A DNA stretch of 27,531 nucleotides, taken from assembly GCA_007118795.1 (NCBI GenBank), contig SKQX01000119.1, positions 1 to 27,531 of the forward strand, in the 5' to 3' direction. The DNA comes from Thermoflexales bacterium. GTDB taxonomy: Bacteria; Chloroflexota; Anaerolineae; B4-G1. Numbering within the stretch: the first letter of the stretch is position 1; each line of letters starts with the position of its first letter. A model generated the notes under the pieces. It had not been told where the DNA came from and made no database searches. It was given only the letters and a program-made list of their open reading frames with translations. Both the position numbers and the translations under genes were made by a program. Shown here piece after piece: positions 7,322 through 13,771 of the stretch.

Positions 7322-10300
7322 GTGGAAGAATCGAAACCACTGCGGTCATTGAGCGACTTTCGGCCCACCCTTATCCGGTCCAAGCTGCTGGTACCTACAC
7401 CTGCGGGCCTCCTCCATCGGCAGCGCTTGTGTCACGCGCTAGAGAAAGGTCTTGAGCGCAAGCTGACGCTGGTCTCGGCGGCGGCCGGGTATGGTAAGAC
7501 GTCGGCCCTCGTCGATTTCGCCCAGAACACCTCGGCGCGAGTGTGTTGGTATACAGCCGATGAGCGCGACCGTGACATCAACCTCTTCGTGCGTTACCTG
7601 GTCGGGGCTGTTGCTGAGCGGTTCGATGGCTTTGGTTATCAGACCCGACGGGCGCTGACCGCGCAAGGAGACCATCTCTTCCGGGAGCCCACGGCGATCG
7701 TGGGCGACGTGGTGAACGAGATGCTAGACCTCAACCAGGATTTCGCCCTTGTGCTCGACAACTTCGAGGTGTTGGCTGGGGCCCTGGGCGTCCAGGAGTT
7801 CACGCGCCGCTTAGTCGAGGTACTTCCGCCCAATTGCCATCTGATGATCGGTAGCCGCGTGCTGCCCGATGTACCCGTCACGCAGCTGGTTGCCAGGAGC
7901 CAACTCGTGGGTCTGACGGAGCAAGATCTCCGCTTCGAACCTGAGGAAATCCGTGAGCTTCTCCGACATTGGCAGGTTGATATCTCCGACGGCCGTGCCA
8001 GAGCCATCGCCGCCAGGACCGAGGGATGGGTTACCGGGGTACTGCTGATCCTCGACCTTCTCCGCGAGGATGCCGCGTTGGTGCTTCGGCAGGCTGAAAA
8101 GGCCACCTCCCATACGTATGCCTACCTGGCGTCTGAGGTGCTCGATCGCCAGCCACCGGATGTACGCTGGTTCCTGCATACGTCTTCAGTCCTACGCGAG
8201 ATGTCGGCGCACCTTTGCCGCGCTGTGCTGAGCATCGATCGGCCAGCCGTCCTCCTGGCCGATGTCGAGCGGCGGAACCTCTTCTTGACCAGGTTCGGCG
8301 ATGGTGACGCGGCGAGCTATCGCTACCACAACCTCTTCCGCAGCTTCCTGCAGGAGCGATTGTACCAGCGGGAGCCCGCTCGGCATGCCGATCTCCACCG
8401 TCGTGCCGGCGCGTGGTTCCAGAGGGAGCACAACGTCGAGGAGGCCGTCTACCATTACCTTACGGCGGAGGCCTTTACGGAGGCGACGGCATTGATGGAA
8501 CAAGTGGCCATGGAGTGGTTCACTCGGGGCCGGGTTGAGACGGTGTTGGACTGGGGGAGAGCTCTGCCTCCCGAAGCCCGGGGCCGCGCCCCATGGCTTT
8601 CTCTCTACCAGAGCAGGGCGCTCACCGACCGGTACGAGTACGACGCCGCGCGCGAGGCCTTGGCCTTCGCGGAAACTGGTTTCGCGGAGCAAGGAGATAG
8701 CGCTCGTCTGGCACGTGTCTACGATCAACGGGCGGCCCTGGCGCTGTTCGAAGGTCGCTACGAGGACACCATCTCCCAGGCCGCTCGAGCCCTGGATGTA
8801 TTAAAGCCGGAGGAGATACGGGAGCGTGCTGGCGCCAGACGACTGATCGGTCGGGCCTACGTCGGGCAGGGCCGCGTGACTGAGGGAACCTGCGAACTCG
8901 AGACTGCTCTGGAGCTCTTCCGCGAGGTGGACAGCCCCTACGACGTGTTGAATGTATTGCAGGATCTGGCCTTAGCGGCTAGCTCCCAGGGCCGTTATGA
9001 CCAGGCGGTGGGCTGCCTCACGGAGGCTTTGCCTCTGGCCCGCCGGTTGGGTTCGCCACCTCAGCTAGCCAATGTTCTCAACAGTCTGGGTTGGATCCAC
9101 GACGTCCTGGGGGAGTTACCAGAAGCTCTGAAGCGCTATGAGGAGGGCCTCGCTGCCGCGCGACACGGGGGGGACCTTCGGAGCCAGGCGAACATCGCTG
9201 AAGGAATGGCGACCGTATACCGAAACCTGGGGGACTGTCAGCGGGCCGAGTTCTTCTACGACGTCGCTTGGCGGATCGCGTCTGAGGGCAGACCGGTCCT
9301 CGCCGTCCTGATCCTGGCAGCGCGGGCCGATATGTACCGCTGGCAGGGAGATGGCGAGCGGGCGTTACGCCTGGTAGAGCAGGCCTGCGCGTTAGCCGAA
9401 GAGAAGGCACTGGACATCCAACAGTCTGGCCTGCTACGTTTGTCCAGGGGGATGGCATTGGCGGAGGCCGGTCAGCTCGATCGAGGACTGGCGCTTCTTT
9501 CGGACGGCGTGGCCTTCCTAGAGGACCAGGGAGCCCGAGGTGAGCTGGCCCGCGGATGCTTCCTCAAGGCCAAGGCACATTGGCTGGCCGGGGACGTGCC
9601 CAGGGCCGTGGAAGCGTTGCGCCGGACGCTGTCTCTGGCGCAGGAGATAGGGACTGCGCAGTTCGCCGTTGTAGAGGGCCAATACGCAACAGAGCTCCTT
9701 GAGCTCGGCGTTGCCCAGGGCCTCGCATCGTGCCGGCGCGTCATGGAGCAAGTGGAGGGCTTGAGGGCTTTGGCCGCGGAGCTGGTTGAGGGTCGCTTGG
9801 AGGAGAGGGACGCGACCCCCAAGCCCCTAGAGATCTATGCCCTGGGCGAGGGGCGGGTGGTCCGTGATGGGCGCCCGGTGTCCTCCAGCGAGTGGCGCGC
9901 GGCCATGGCCAAAGAGCTCTTCTTCTACATCCTCCTTCACGGTCCTGTCGAGCGGGATGCCATCGGTCTGGTCTTCTGGCCGGACCTCCCGGCGGCGAAA
10001 GTCACCAGCAACTTCCACAGTACCCTATACCGCGTGCGTCGGGCAGTGGGGGGCGACGCGGTGGTGGTCAGAGATGGCAAGTATGGCCTCGGCGTGGGCT
10101 ACTGGTTCGATGTCGAAGAGTTCGAGTCGTTGGTTGAACGGGCGCGCCTCCTGCCCCCCTCTGACTATCAGGCGCAAGAGCTGTGGCACCGGGCTCTGGA
10201 GCTATATCGGGATGATTTCCTTCCCGAGGTGGAGCGCGGCTGGTGCGTCCCCCGGCGCGAGCGGCTGCGCGAGCAGTACATCGAGGCCCTTGTTGAGGCT

Positions 10301-10552
10301 GCGCGTTGCCATGAGACGCGCGGGGCCTTCGAGGAGGCGGTAGTTCGCTACCGGCGGGCGCTGGAGGAGGATGAGCTGCGGGAAGATGTTCATCGGTGCA
10401 TCATGCGGGCGTACGCAGAGCTGGGTCGGCGCTCGGATGCTTTGGGTCAGTACGATAGCTGTCGGGAGATTCTCAGACGCGAGCTGGGCGTAGAGCCCTC
10501 GGCCAAAACTCGAGAGCTCTATCACCAGGTCTCTGGGGTAGGCCGGGGCTAG
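7322..10552 (+). CDS. STAND ATPase transcriptional regulator with C-terminal winged-helix and BTAD domains (SARP-like)
   Basis: This is a large signal-integrating regulator. The N-terminal half is MalT-like: a P-loop AAAGYGKTSAL, a Walker B-like FALVLDNFEVL, then arginine-rich and helical STAND segments. Tandem TPR-like helices follow (for example ALKRYEEGLAAARHGGDLRS). The usual LuxR helix-turn-helix is absent. Instead the last 240 residues hold an OmpR-type winged helix (LEIYALGEGRVVRDGRPV to about GKYGLGVGYWFDV) and a bacterial transcriptional activation domain (LYRDDFLPEVERGWCVPRRE to the end). The 1076 residues assume GTG 7322, chosen because of the promoter at 7260; the open frame allows 1104 residues from GTG 7238. 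STAND-TPR proteins usually need a small ligand or peptide plus ATP. It lies just upstream of the 12-bp repeats and the small-peptide cassette, which are its best candidate targets by analogy with SARP activators. Confidence 0.85.
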   Translation: MEESKPLRSLSDFRPTLIRSKLLVPTPAGLLHRQRLCHALEKGLERKLTLVSAAAGYGKTSALVDFAQNTSARVCWYTADERDRDINLFVRYLVGAVAERFDGFGYQTRRALTAQGDHLFREPTAIVGDVVNEMLDLNQDFALVLDNFEVLAGALGVQEFTRRLVEVLPPNCHLMIGSRVLPDVPVTQLVARSQLVGLTEQDLRFEPEEIRELLRHWQVDISDGRARAIAARTEGWVTGVLLILDLLREDAALVLRQAEKATSHTYAYLASEVLDRQPPDVRWFLHTSSVLREMSAHLCRAVLSIDRPAVLLADVERRNLFLTRFGDGDAASYRYHNLFRSFLQERLYQREPARHADLHRRAGAWFQREHNVEEAVYHYLTAEAFTEATALMEQVAMEWFTRGRVETVLDWGRALPPEARGRAPWLSLYQSRALTDRYEYDAAREALAFAETGFAEQGDSARLARVYDQRAALALFEGRYEDTISQAARALDVLKPEEIRERAGARRLIGRAYVGQGRVTEGTCELETALELFREVDSPYDVLNVLQDLALAASSQGRYDQAVGCLTEALPLARRLGSPPQLANVLNSLGWIHDVLGELPEALKRYEEGLAAARHGGDLRSQANIAEGMATVYRNLGDCQRAEFFYDVAWRIASEGRPVLAVLILAARADMYRWQGDGERALRLVEQACALAEEKALDIQQSGLLRLSRGMALAEAGQLDRGLALLSDGVAFLEDQGARGELARGCFLKAKAHWLAGDVPRAVEALRRTLSLAQEIGTAQFAVVEGQYATELLELGVAQGLASCRRVMEQVEGLRALAAELVEGRLEERDATPKPLEIYALGEGRVVRDGRPVSSSEWRAAMAKELFFYILLHGPVERDAIGLVFWPDLPAAKVTSNFHSTLYRVRRAVGGDAVVVRDGKYGLGVGYWFDVEEFESLVERARLLPPSDYQAQELWHRALELYRDDFLPEVERGWCVPRRERLREQYIEALVEAARCHETRGAFEEAVVRYRRALEEDELREDVHRCIMRAYAELGRRSDALGQYDSCREILRRELGVEPSAKTRELYHQVSGVGRG

Positions 10553-10559
10553 ACCGGCC
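10541..10559 (+). terminator. GC hairpin at the end of the regulator gene
   Basis: GGCCGG (10541-10546) pairs with CCGGCC (10554-10559) and the stop codon lies in the loop. An alternative stem, GGCCG/CGGCC, follows immediately. No T-tract is present, so termination is uncertain. Confidence 0.3.
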
Positions 10560-10618
10560 GCGTTTCGGCCTGATAGCTCAGGGCTCTGGCGAGGGACTGG
10601 CAGTCCGAGCGGCTCTGC

Positions 10619-10641
10619 TTGGAACACGTACGTAGTTCCAA
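10619..10641. promoter_or_regulatory. Inverted repeat, possible operator
   Basis: TTGGAAC (10619-10625) and GTTCCAA (10635-10641) are perfect inverted arms around ACGTACGTA. The whole has the form of a dimeric regulator site. It lies about 70 bp after the regulator gene and 108 bp before the 12-bp repeats. Confidence 0.4.
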
Positions 10642-10748
10642 TCACCTCACCATCTCCTGACGAGGGCGGTACGAATCCAGGTGACCCAGGTCCCTGTCTC
10701 TCCTCCGCCTTGCGCGTATTTCTCGTCTCCACGCCCCTGACAGCGGCC

Positions 10749-10820
10749 GTTTAGAGCCAGGCTCAAAGACTTGCTCAGAGCAACGCTCAGAGCTTTGTAT
10801 AGAGGTTTGTTTAGAGCCCT
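10749..10820 (+). repeat. Six tandem 12-bp repeats, candidate SARP/BTAD activator boxes
   Basis: Six consecutive 12-mers read GTTTAGAGCCAG, GCTCAAAGACTT, GCTCAGAGCAAC, GCTCAGAGCTTT, GTATAGAGGTTT and GTTTAGAGCCCT, with consensus G-Y-T-Y-A-G-A-G-C. The array stops 4 bp before TATGAT at 10825. SARP-family activators are known to bind direct heptamer repeats on one DNA face just upstream of a -10 box, usually with an 11-bp period; here the period is 12. The array also lies just after a BTAD regulator gene. A coding minisatellite is the alternative, since 12 is divisible by 3, but the overlapping frames are short. Confidence 0.7.
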
Positions 10821-10824
10821 GTGC

Positions 10825-10830
10825 TATGAT
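10825..10830 (+). promoter_or_regulatory. -10 box of the repeat-associated promoter
   Basis: TATGAT lies seven bases after the last repeat core (TTAGAGC, 10811-10817). No consensus -35 hexamer exists; its place is taken by repeat 5. This is what an activator-dependent promoter looks like. The predicted transcription start is near 10837. Confidence 0.5.
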
Positions 10831-10836
10831 TGCTTG

Positions 10837-11494
10837 AGAATCGCACTGAGGAGGTCGCCGCTGGAACGCGGCTCTCGGCCCAGGTCTGCACGTTCAGAGC
10901 GTGTTCCGCTGGCGCCCGGACCAAGAACGCTGCCTGGAAAACAGAGGCAGCGTTGAAGATCCAGTCCTGGCACACTATCTCGGGCTTCCCGGATGGTTCT
11001 TGGGAAGGTTGCGCCGTCCCCGGATCTGGATCCGGTGGAGCCCGGAGGCTCACAGGCCAGGATAGCAATGATCGGCCTATTGGCTCGGGGGTCGCTGGGA
11101 CACCAGCCGACTCATGGCTAGATGCCATGTTCTATGGGGCAGTGGCCCTAAATCGGGGCCTTCCGGTGGTGGCTATGGGAACCGAGACGGATCGGGGGAG
11201 AGAGGCCATACCGGCTTGGGAGCAGCCGATAGAGCCCGATAGCCCCTCAGTCGCGGGGTAGATCCGGGCCGCAACGTGGTGGGGCGCCCGCTCGTTGTCT
11301 GGCAGGGCGCAGGAGAGGATCGCCTTGATACTGGTGCCGCGTCCTTAGAGAGGCAAGCCGACTGAGTTCCATTCTTGCATCTTGGAGTGGCTTTAGAGTG
11401 CGCTACTGAGGCTAAGATTTATCCACCCATGTGGCCCTGATAGGGCGGCTAGGGAAAGACGATACGTATCATATCATACTAAGGGAGGCTAGAC
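10837..11494 (+). other. Hairpin-rich leader or unrecognised gene upstream of the peptide cassette
   Basis: About 660 bp hold no gene I recognise. Successive stems are AACGCTGCCT/AGGCAGCGTT (10926-10954, perfect 10 bp), CTTCCC/GGGAAG (10985-11007), CCGGATC/GATCCGG (11020-11035) and ATGGC/GCCAT near 11114-11128. A 143-codon frame (TTG 10830 to 11261) runs through the region and ends PADSWLDAMFYGAVALNRGL and so on. It matches no family I know, and its TTG would lie before the predicted transcript start. GAGGAGG at 10848 is followed six bases on by CTG, opening an arginine-rich 32-codon frame. A long structured leader, a non-coding RNA or a small unknown protein all remain possible. Confidence 0.3.
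11461..11470. promoter_or_regulatory. GATACGTATC palindrome just before the cassette
   Basis: A perfect 10-bp palindrome is followed by the A/T-rich stretch ATATCATACT, then AGGGAGG and the ATG at 11495. It could be an operator or part of a promoter. I found no good -35/-10 pair next to it. Confidence 0.35.
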
Positions 11495-11647
11495 ATGCGG
11501 ACGAAGGTGGTTCAGGTAATCGTGATGATGGCCCTGATTCTGGGGCTCTCACTGGCGCCCACGCTGGTCAGTAGGGCGTCCTTCAGCGGAGACGGCATGT
11601 TCGCCGCGCCGACCGCCATCGATGGCGGCGGCAGCAACGCACACTAG
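11495..11647 (+). CDS. Small exported peptide (50 aa)
   Basis: This ORF encodes 50 residues. It starts MRTKVVQVIVMMALILGL, a charged N-terminus plus hydrophobic core, followed by SLAPTLVSRA as a plausible signal-peptidase site, leaving a tail SFSGDGMFAAPTAIDGGGSN ending AH. AGGGAGG lies six bases before the ATG. The stop is 13 bp before the next gene, so it heads the four-gene cassette. The mature part would be about 22 residues, without cysteines and rich in Gly, Ala and Ser. I recognise no family. A peptide signal, a secreted bacteriocin-like product or a small membrane peptide are all possible. Confidence 0.6.
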   Translation: MRTKVVQVIVMMALILGLSLAPTLVSRASFSGDGMFAAPTAIDGGGSNAH

Positions 11648-11660
11648 AGGGGGTAAGGAG

Positions 11661-11885
11661 ATGCCCAGAAACATTGATGCTCTGATCTGGCGTGCTTTTG
11701 TCGATCCCGGTTTCCAGAAGGGCTTGCTGAACGGCGGGCGCTCTGAGCTGGTCGATGCGATGGACCTGACGGCCGAGGAGAAGCGGGCCGTCCTCGCGGT
11801 GGAGGCCGATTCGTTGGAGGCCTTCGCGGGAGCTCTGTGTCAGACCTATCCCGAGGCCGGTCTGCAGGGATGGACTGCCGCGTGA
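11661..11885 (+). CDS. NHLP/LigA-like small protein, paralogue A
   Basis: The protein has 74 residues and starts at ATG 11661, directly after GGGTAAGGAG; the frame upstream lies inside the previous gene. The core runs LIWRAFVDPGFQKGLLNGGR, then DLTAEEKRAVLAVE. This 'ALxDxxFxxxLLxxxR...LTxEE' pattern is shared by nitrile-hydratase-like leader peptides (NHLP clan, including small Os1348-type proteins) and by LigA-type subunits of ring-cleaving dioxygenases. No dioxygenase gene is nearby, so the leader-peptide-like reading is preferred. The C-terminus is EAGLQGWTAA, without an obvious double-Gly cleavage site. It is clearly homologous to the next gene. Confidence 0.7.
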   Translation: MPRNIDALIWRAFVDPGFQKGLLNGGRSELVDAMDLTAEEKRAVLAVEADSLEAFAGALCQTYPEAGLQGWTAA

Positions 11886-11909
11886 GCAGGTTGTGACTGG
11901 AGGTGCGAC

Positions 11910-12161
11910 GTGTCCCACGTGACTCTTAAGCAACTGATCGGTGCTGCTCTGGTGGACAGAGAATTCTGTGACGGGTTGATGAACGGAAAGCGCGCCACCA
12001 TCCTGGCCGGATTGGACCTTACCGGGGAGGAGCGTGCTCTCGTCGCTTCCTGGTGTGCGGTGTCTGTCCAAGAGCTTGCCGTCTCCGTCTACAACTGGGT
12101 CCAGGATGGGGAGATGTCCACCCCGACGGGTACGGGCTACCCCGCGCCTCGGAGCCGGTAG
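11910..12161 (+). CDS. NHLP/LigA-like small protein, paralogue B
   Basis: The protein has 83 residues, starts at GTG 11910 and has GGAGG six to seven bases upstream. It reads LIGAALVDREFCDGLMNGKR, then DLTGEERALVASWCAVSVQE, aligning without gaps to paralogue A over about 50 residues; both carry GL[LM]NG[GK]R and DLT[AG]EE[KR]. It differs in having two cysteines in the core and a longer polar tail, GEMSTPTGTGYPAPRSR, which could be a core peptide if this is a precursor. The stop is 7 bp before the next gene. Confidence 0.7.
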   Translation: MSHVTLKQLIGAALVDREFCDGLMNGKRATILAGLDLTGEERALVASWCAVSVQELAVSVYNWVQDGEMSTPTGTGYPAPRSR

Positions 12162-12168
12162 GAGTTAC

Positions 12169-12714
12169 GTGCCTGAGTTGCGTCACCGATTCAGCACCGA
12201 AGGTCAAGTCTTTACCGGTGAGGTGCCCTCAGGTCTCGAGGGATTCCTGGTCGAAAGCTTGGCCTATGGCCTGCTGCAGGCTTGCTCCATTGAAGGGCCT
12301 CCTGTGCCTGTCCGTTCGTTGGTACAGGACCCTCATCCGGTTTTCGAGCGCCTGAGCCTCCTGGAGCTGAACCTGGGTCTGTACGACGCAGCTTATCGAT
12401 CTCTGCTCAATGGCGCGCGACTGATCGCCGTCGATCTCGACTGTTCGCCGGCGGTCCAACGTGCGGCCCTTGCGCGAGAGCTATATGTCGCCTTTTGCCG
12501 ATCACAGCGTGCGGCCGAGCTAGAGTGGCCGGGTTGCGAGAATCCTCGAGCTCATAGCCGTTACTTCGCTCGTTGCTTGCTGATGCCAGCGCTTTGGGTG
12601 AAGCAAGTACGGGAGAGATGCGGCAGCGTCCGCGAGATGAGTCTCTTCTTCGATGTCTCGACTCATATGATGGCGGATAGGTTGCGAGAGCTGGGCTTGG
12701 AGTATCCCGAGTAA
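12169..12714 (+). CDS. ImmA/IrrE-like protein lacking zinc ligands
   Basis: The protein has 181 residues from GTG 12169, with TAGGAG just upstream; the longer frame overlaps the previous gene and was rejected. The second half follows the ImmA/IrrE (COG2856) layout: a helix in the position of HExxH, then SRYFARCLLMPALWVKQV, then FFDVSTHMMADRLRELGLEY, matching the family's 'FAxxLLMP' and 'VSxxxxxxRLxxLGL'. The metal site is gone: the HExxH position reads RELYV and the downstream glutamate position reads Arg within PRAHSRYF. Active relatives cleave repressors or toxins. This one is probably a binding or sensor protein. It closes the cassette. Confidence 0.7.
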   Translation: MPELRHRFSTEGQVFTGEVPSGLEGFLVESLAYGLLQACSIEGPPVPVRSLVQDPHPVFERLSLLELNLGLYDAAYRSLLNGARLIAVDLDCSPAVQRAALARELYVAFCRSQRAAELEWPGCENPRAHSRYFARCLLMPALWVKQVRERCGSVREMSLFFDVSTHMMADRLRELGLEYPE

Positions 12715-12738
12715 GGCCTATAGCAAGGGGAGTCTGGG

Positions 12739-12767
12739 GCCTGGGGCTTCGAGCCGAAGCCTCGGGT
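12739..12767 (+). terminator. Hairpin terminator after the peptide cassette
   Basis: GGCTTCG (12745-12751) pairs with CGAAGCC (12755-12761) around AGC. The stem extends outward to 13 consecutive pairs, three of them G-T wobbles. It begins 25 bp after the stop codon. A U-tract is missing. Confidence 0.5.
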
Positions 12768-12800
12768 AGCCGGTTAAGTGAAGAGGCCCGGGCAAAGGCT

Positions 12801-12842
12801 GCGGGTCATCGACCCGTGCAAGTCATGGCTGGTTCATCCAGC
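12801..12842 (+). other. Two small hairpins before the binding-protein promoter
   Basis: CGGGTC/GACCCG (12802-12816, ATC loop) and GCTGG/CCAGC (12828-12842, TTCAT loop) follow the terminator. They lie upstream of the predicted transcript start of the next gene, so they may act as DNA sites or belong to read-through RNA. No known RNA family was recognised. Confidence 0.25.
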
Positions 12843-12846
12843 TCGA

Positions 12847-12875
12847 TTGCCCTTATCGCTGTCGCCGGGTAGAAT
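12847..12875 (+). promoter_or_regulatory. Promoter of the solute-binding protein (near-leaderless)
   Basis: TTGCCC (12847-12852), a 17-bp spacer and TAGAAT (12870-12875) place the transcript start near 12882, three bases before ATG 12885. The GGAG just before the ATG would then lie outside the mRNA. Confidence 0.55.
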
Positions 12876-12884
12876 CCGGAGACG

Positions 12885-13688
12885 ATGCTCATCGAGCATG
12901 CCCGTTTACGGCCCGGTCGTCAAGTGGTCGTTGGCCTCTTGGTAGTGGCGTGTGTGGTGGCCTGTCACTCTCCCAGGGACCCTGTATGGGAGCGTGTACA
13001 CCACTCTGGAGTACTCCGGGTGGGTATGGATGCTAGCTTCCCGCCCTTCGAGTTTGTCGCTGCAGACGGTTCCCTGGCCGGGTTCGACGTCGCTCTTGCA
13101 TGGGAGTTGAGTGCGCGGCTGGGTGTGGAACCCCAATTCGTCCCGAATCTGCCTTACGATGGCCTCTACGATGCGCTAACGGCCCAGCGCGCCGACGTTG
13201 TCCTGTCCGCGTTGGTCGTGAATCCCGCCCGTGCCGCGGATGTCGCCTACTCAACGCCGTACTTCGATGCCGGGCCAATCCTCGTGGTTCGGGGTGAAGA
13301 CCCCACCATACGCTCTGTGACGGATCTGGACGGGCATCGCCTGGTCGTGGCCCTGGGAACTCCGGCCGATAGGGAAGCGCGGAGTTGGGCCCGACGTTCG
13401 GAGGCTCTCTCGGTGCTCCCCTACGCTACGGCGGCTGAGGCCCTGGCTGTCCTCAGTGCCGCAGAGGCCGATGCAGCTCTTGTCGATCACGTTTCAGCTC
13501 TGCAGGCGATGGGCGAAGAGGGCACGCTGACGGTCGTGGGGGAACCCATTGTTCCAGTTCCCTACGCTGTGGGTATGCGGAAGGACAGTCAGCGTCTCCT
13601 GGGTGCCGTCAACAGCGCCCTCGCAGGGATGCGCGAGGACGGGACCCTCGACGAACTGACCAACAGGTGGCTCAAGGGCCAGCCCTGA
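12885..13688 (+). CDS. Amino-acid-type ABC solute-binding lipoprotein
   Basis: This is a family 3 periplasmic-binding-type protein (SBP_bac_3), which captures amino acids or similar small solutes for an ABC importer. The 267 residues start with a signal peptide ending in a lipobox-like VVAC, so it is probably membrane-tethered at about Cys28. The family hallmarks follow: GVLRVGMDASFPPFEFVAAD, GFDVALAWELSARLG, YDGLYDALTAQRADVVLSAL and, near the end, MREDGTLDELTNRWL. No permease or ATPase gene lies in the window, so it is an orphan that either works with a distant transporter or senses solutes. Confidence 0.85.
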   Translation: MLIEHARLRPGRQVVVGLLVVACVVACHSPRDPVWERVHHSGVLRVGMDASFPPFEFVAADGSLAGFDVALAWELSARLGVEPQFVPNLPYDGLYDALTAQRADVVLSALVVNPARAADVAYSTPYFDAGPILVVRGEDPTIRSVTDLDGHRLVVALGTPADREARSWARRSEALSVLPYATAAEALAVLSAAEADAALVDHVSALQAMGEEGTLTVVGEPIVPVPYAVGMRKDSQRLLGAVNSALAGMREDGTLDELTNRWLKGQP

Positions 13689-13771
13689 TTCGCCCATTTC
13701 GGTGGCGGACAAGTAGGGCTGGTTGCCCGGGCCCCGGGTCAGCGCGTGAGTGTGAGCGATACCGGAAGCTG

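Noticed and set aside
10749..10820. The 12-bp repeats as a CRISPR array or iteron origin
   Set aside because: Units are far too short and abut without spacers, and no cas or replication initiator gene is present.
10771..10956. The 12-bp repeats as a coding minisatellite (LRAT/LRAL units)
   Set aside because: The frame is only 61 codons, very Arg-rich, crosses the -10 box and has no ribosome-binding site. The promoter-array reading explains position and spacing better.
10830..11261. 143-codon ORF starting TTG downstream of the 12-bp repeats
   Set aside because: Not accepted as a gene: the start lies before the predicted transcript start, no ribosome-binding site fits, and perfect hairpins run through it. 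It is described in the leader entry as an open possibility.
11661..12161. LigA subunit of an extradiol dioxygenase
   Set aside because: The motif overlaps, but there is no LigB or other aromatic-degradation gene nearby. The operon context fits leader-like peptides better, though this is not proven.
12782..12845. tRNA or riboswitch before the solute-binding protein gene
   Set aside because: GCTGGTTCATCCAGC resembles a T-arm but has a five-base loop and no acceptor or anticodon pairing. No riboswitch core was recognised, and the promoter lies downstream of it.
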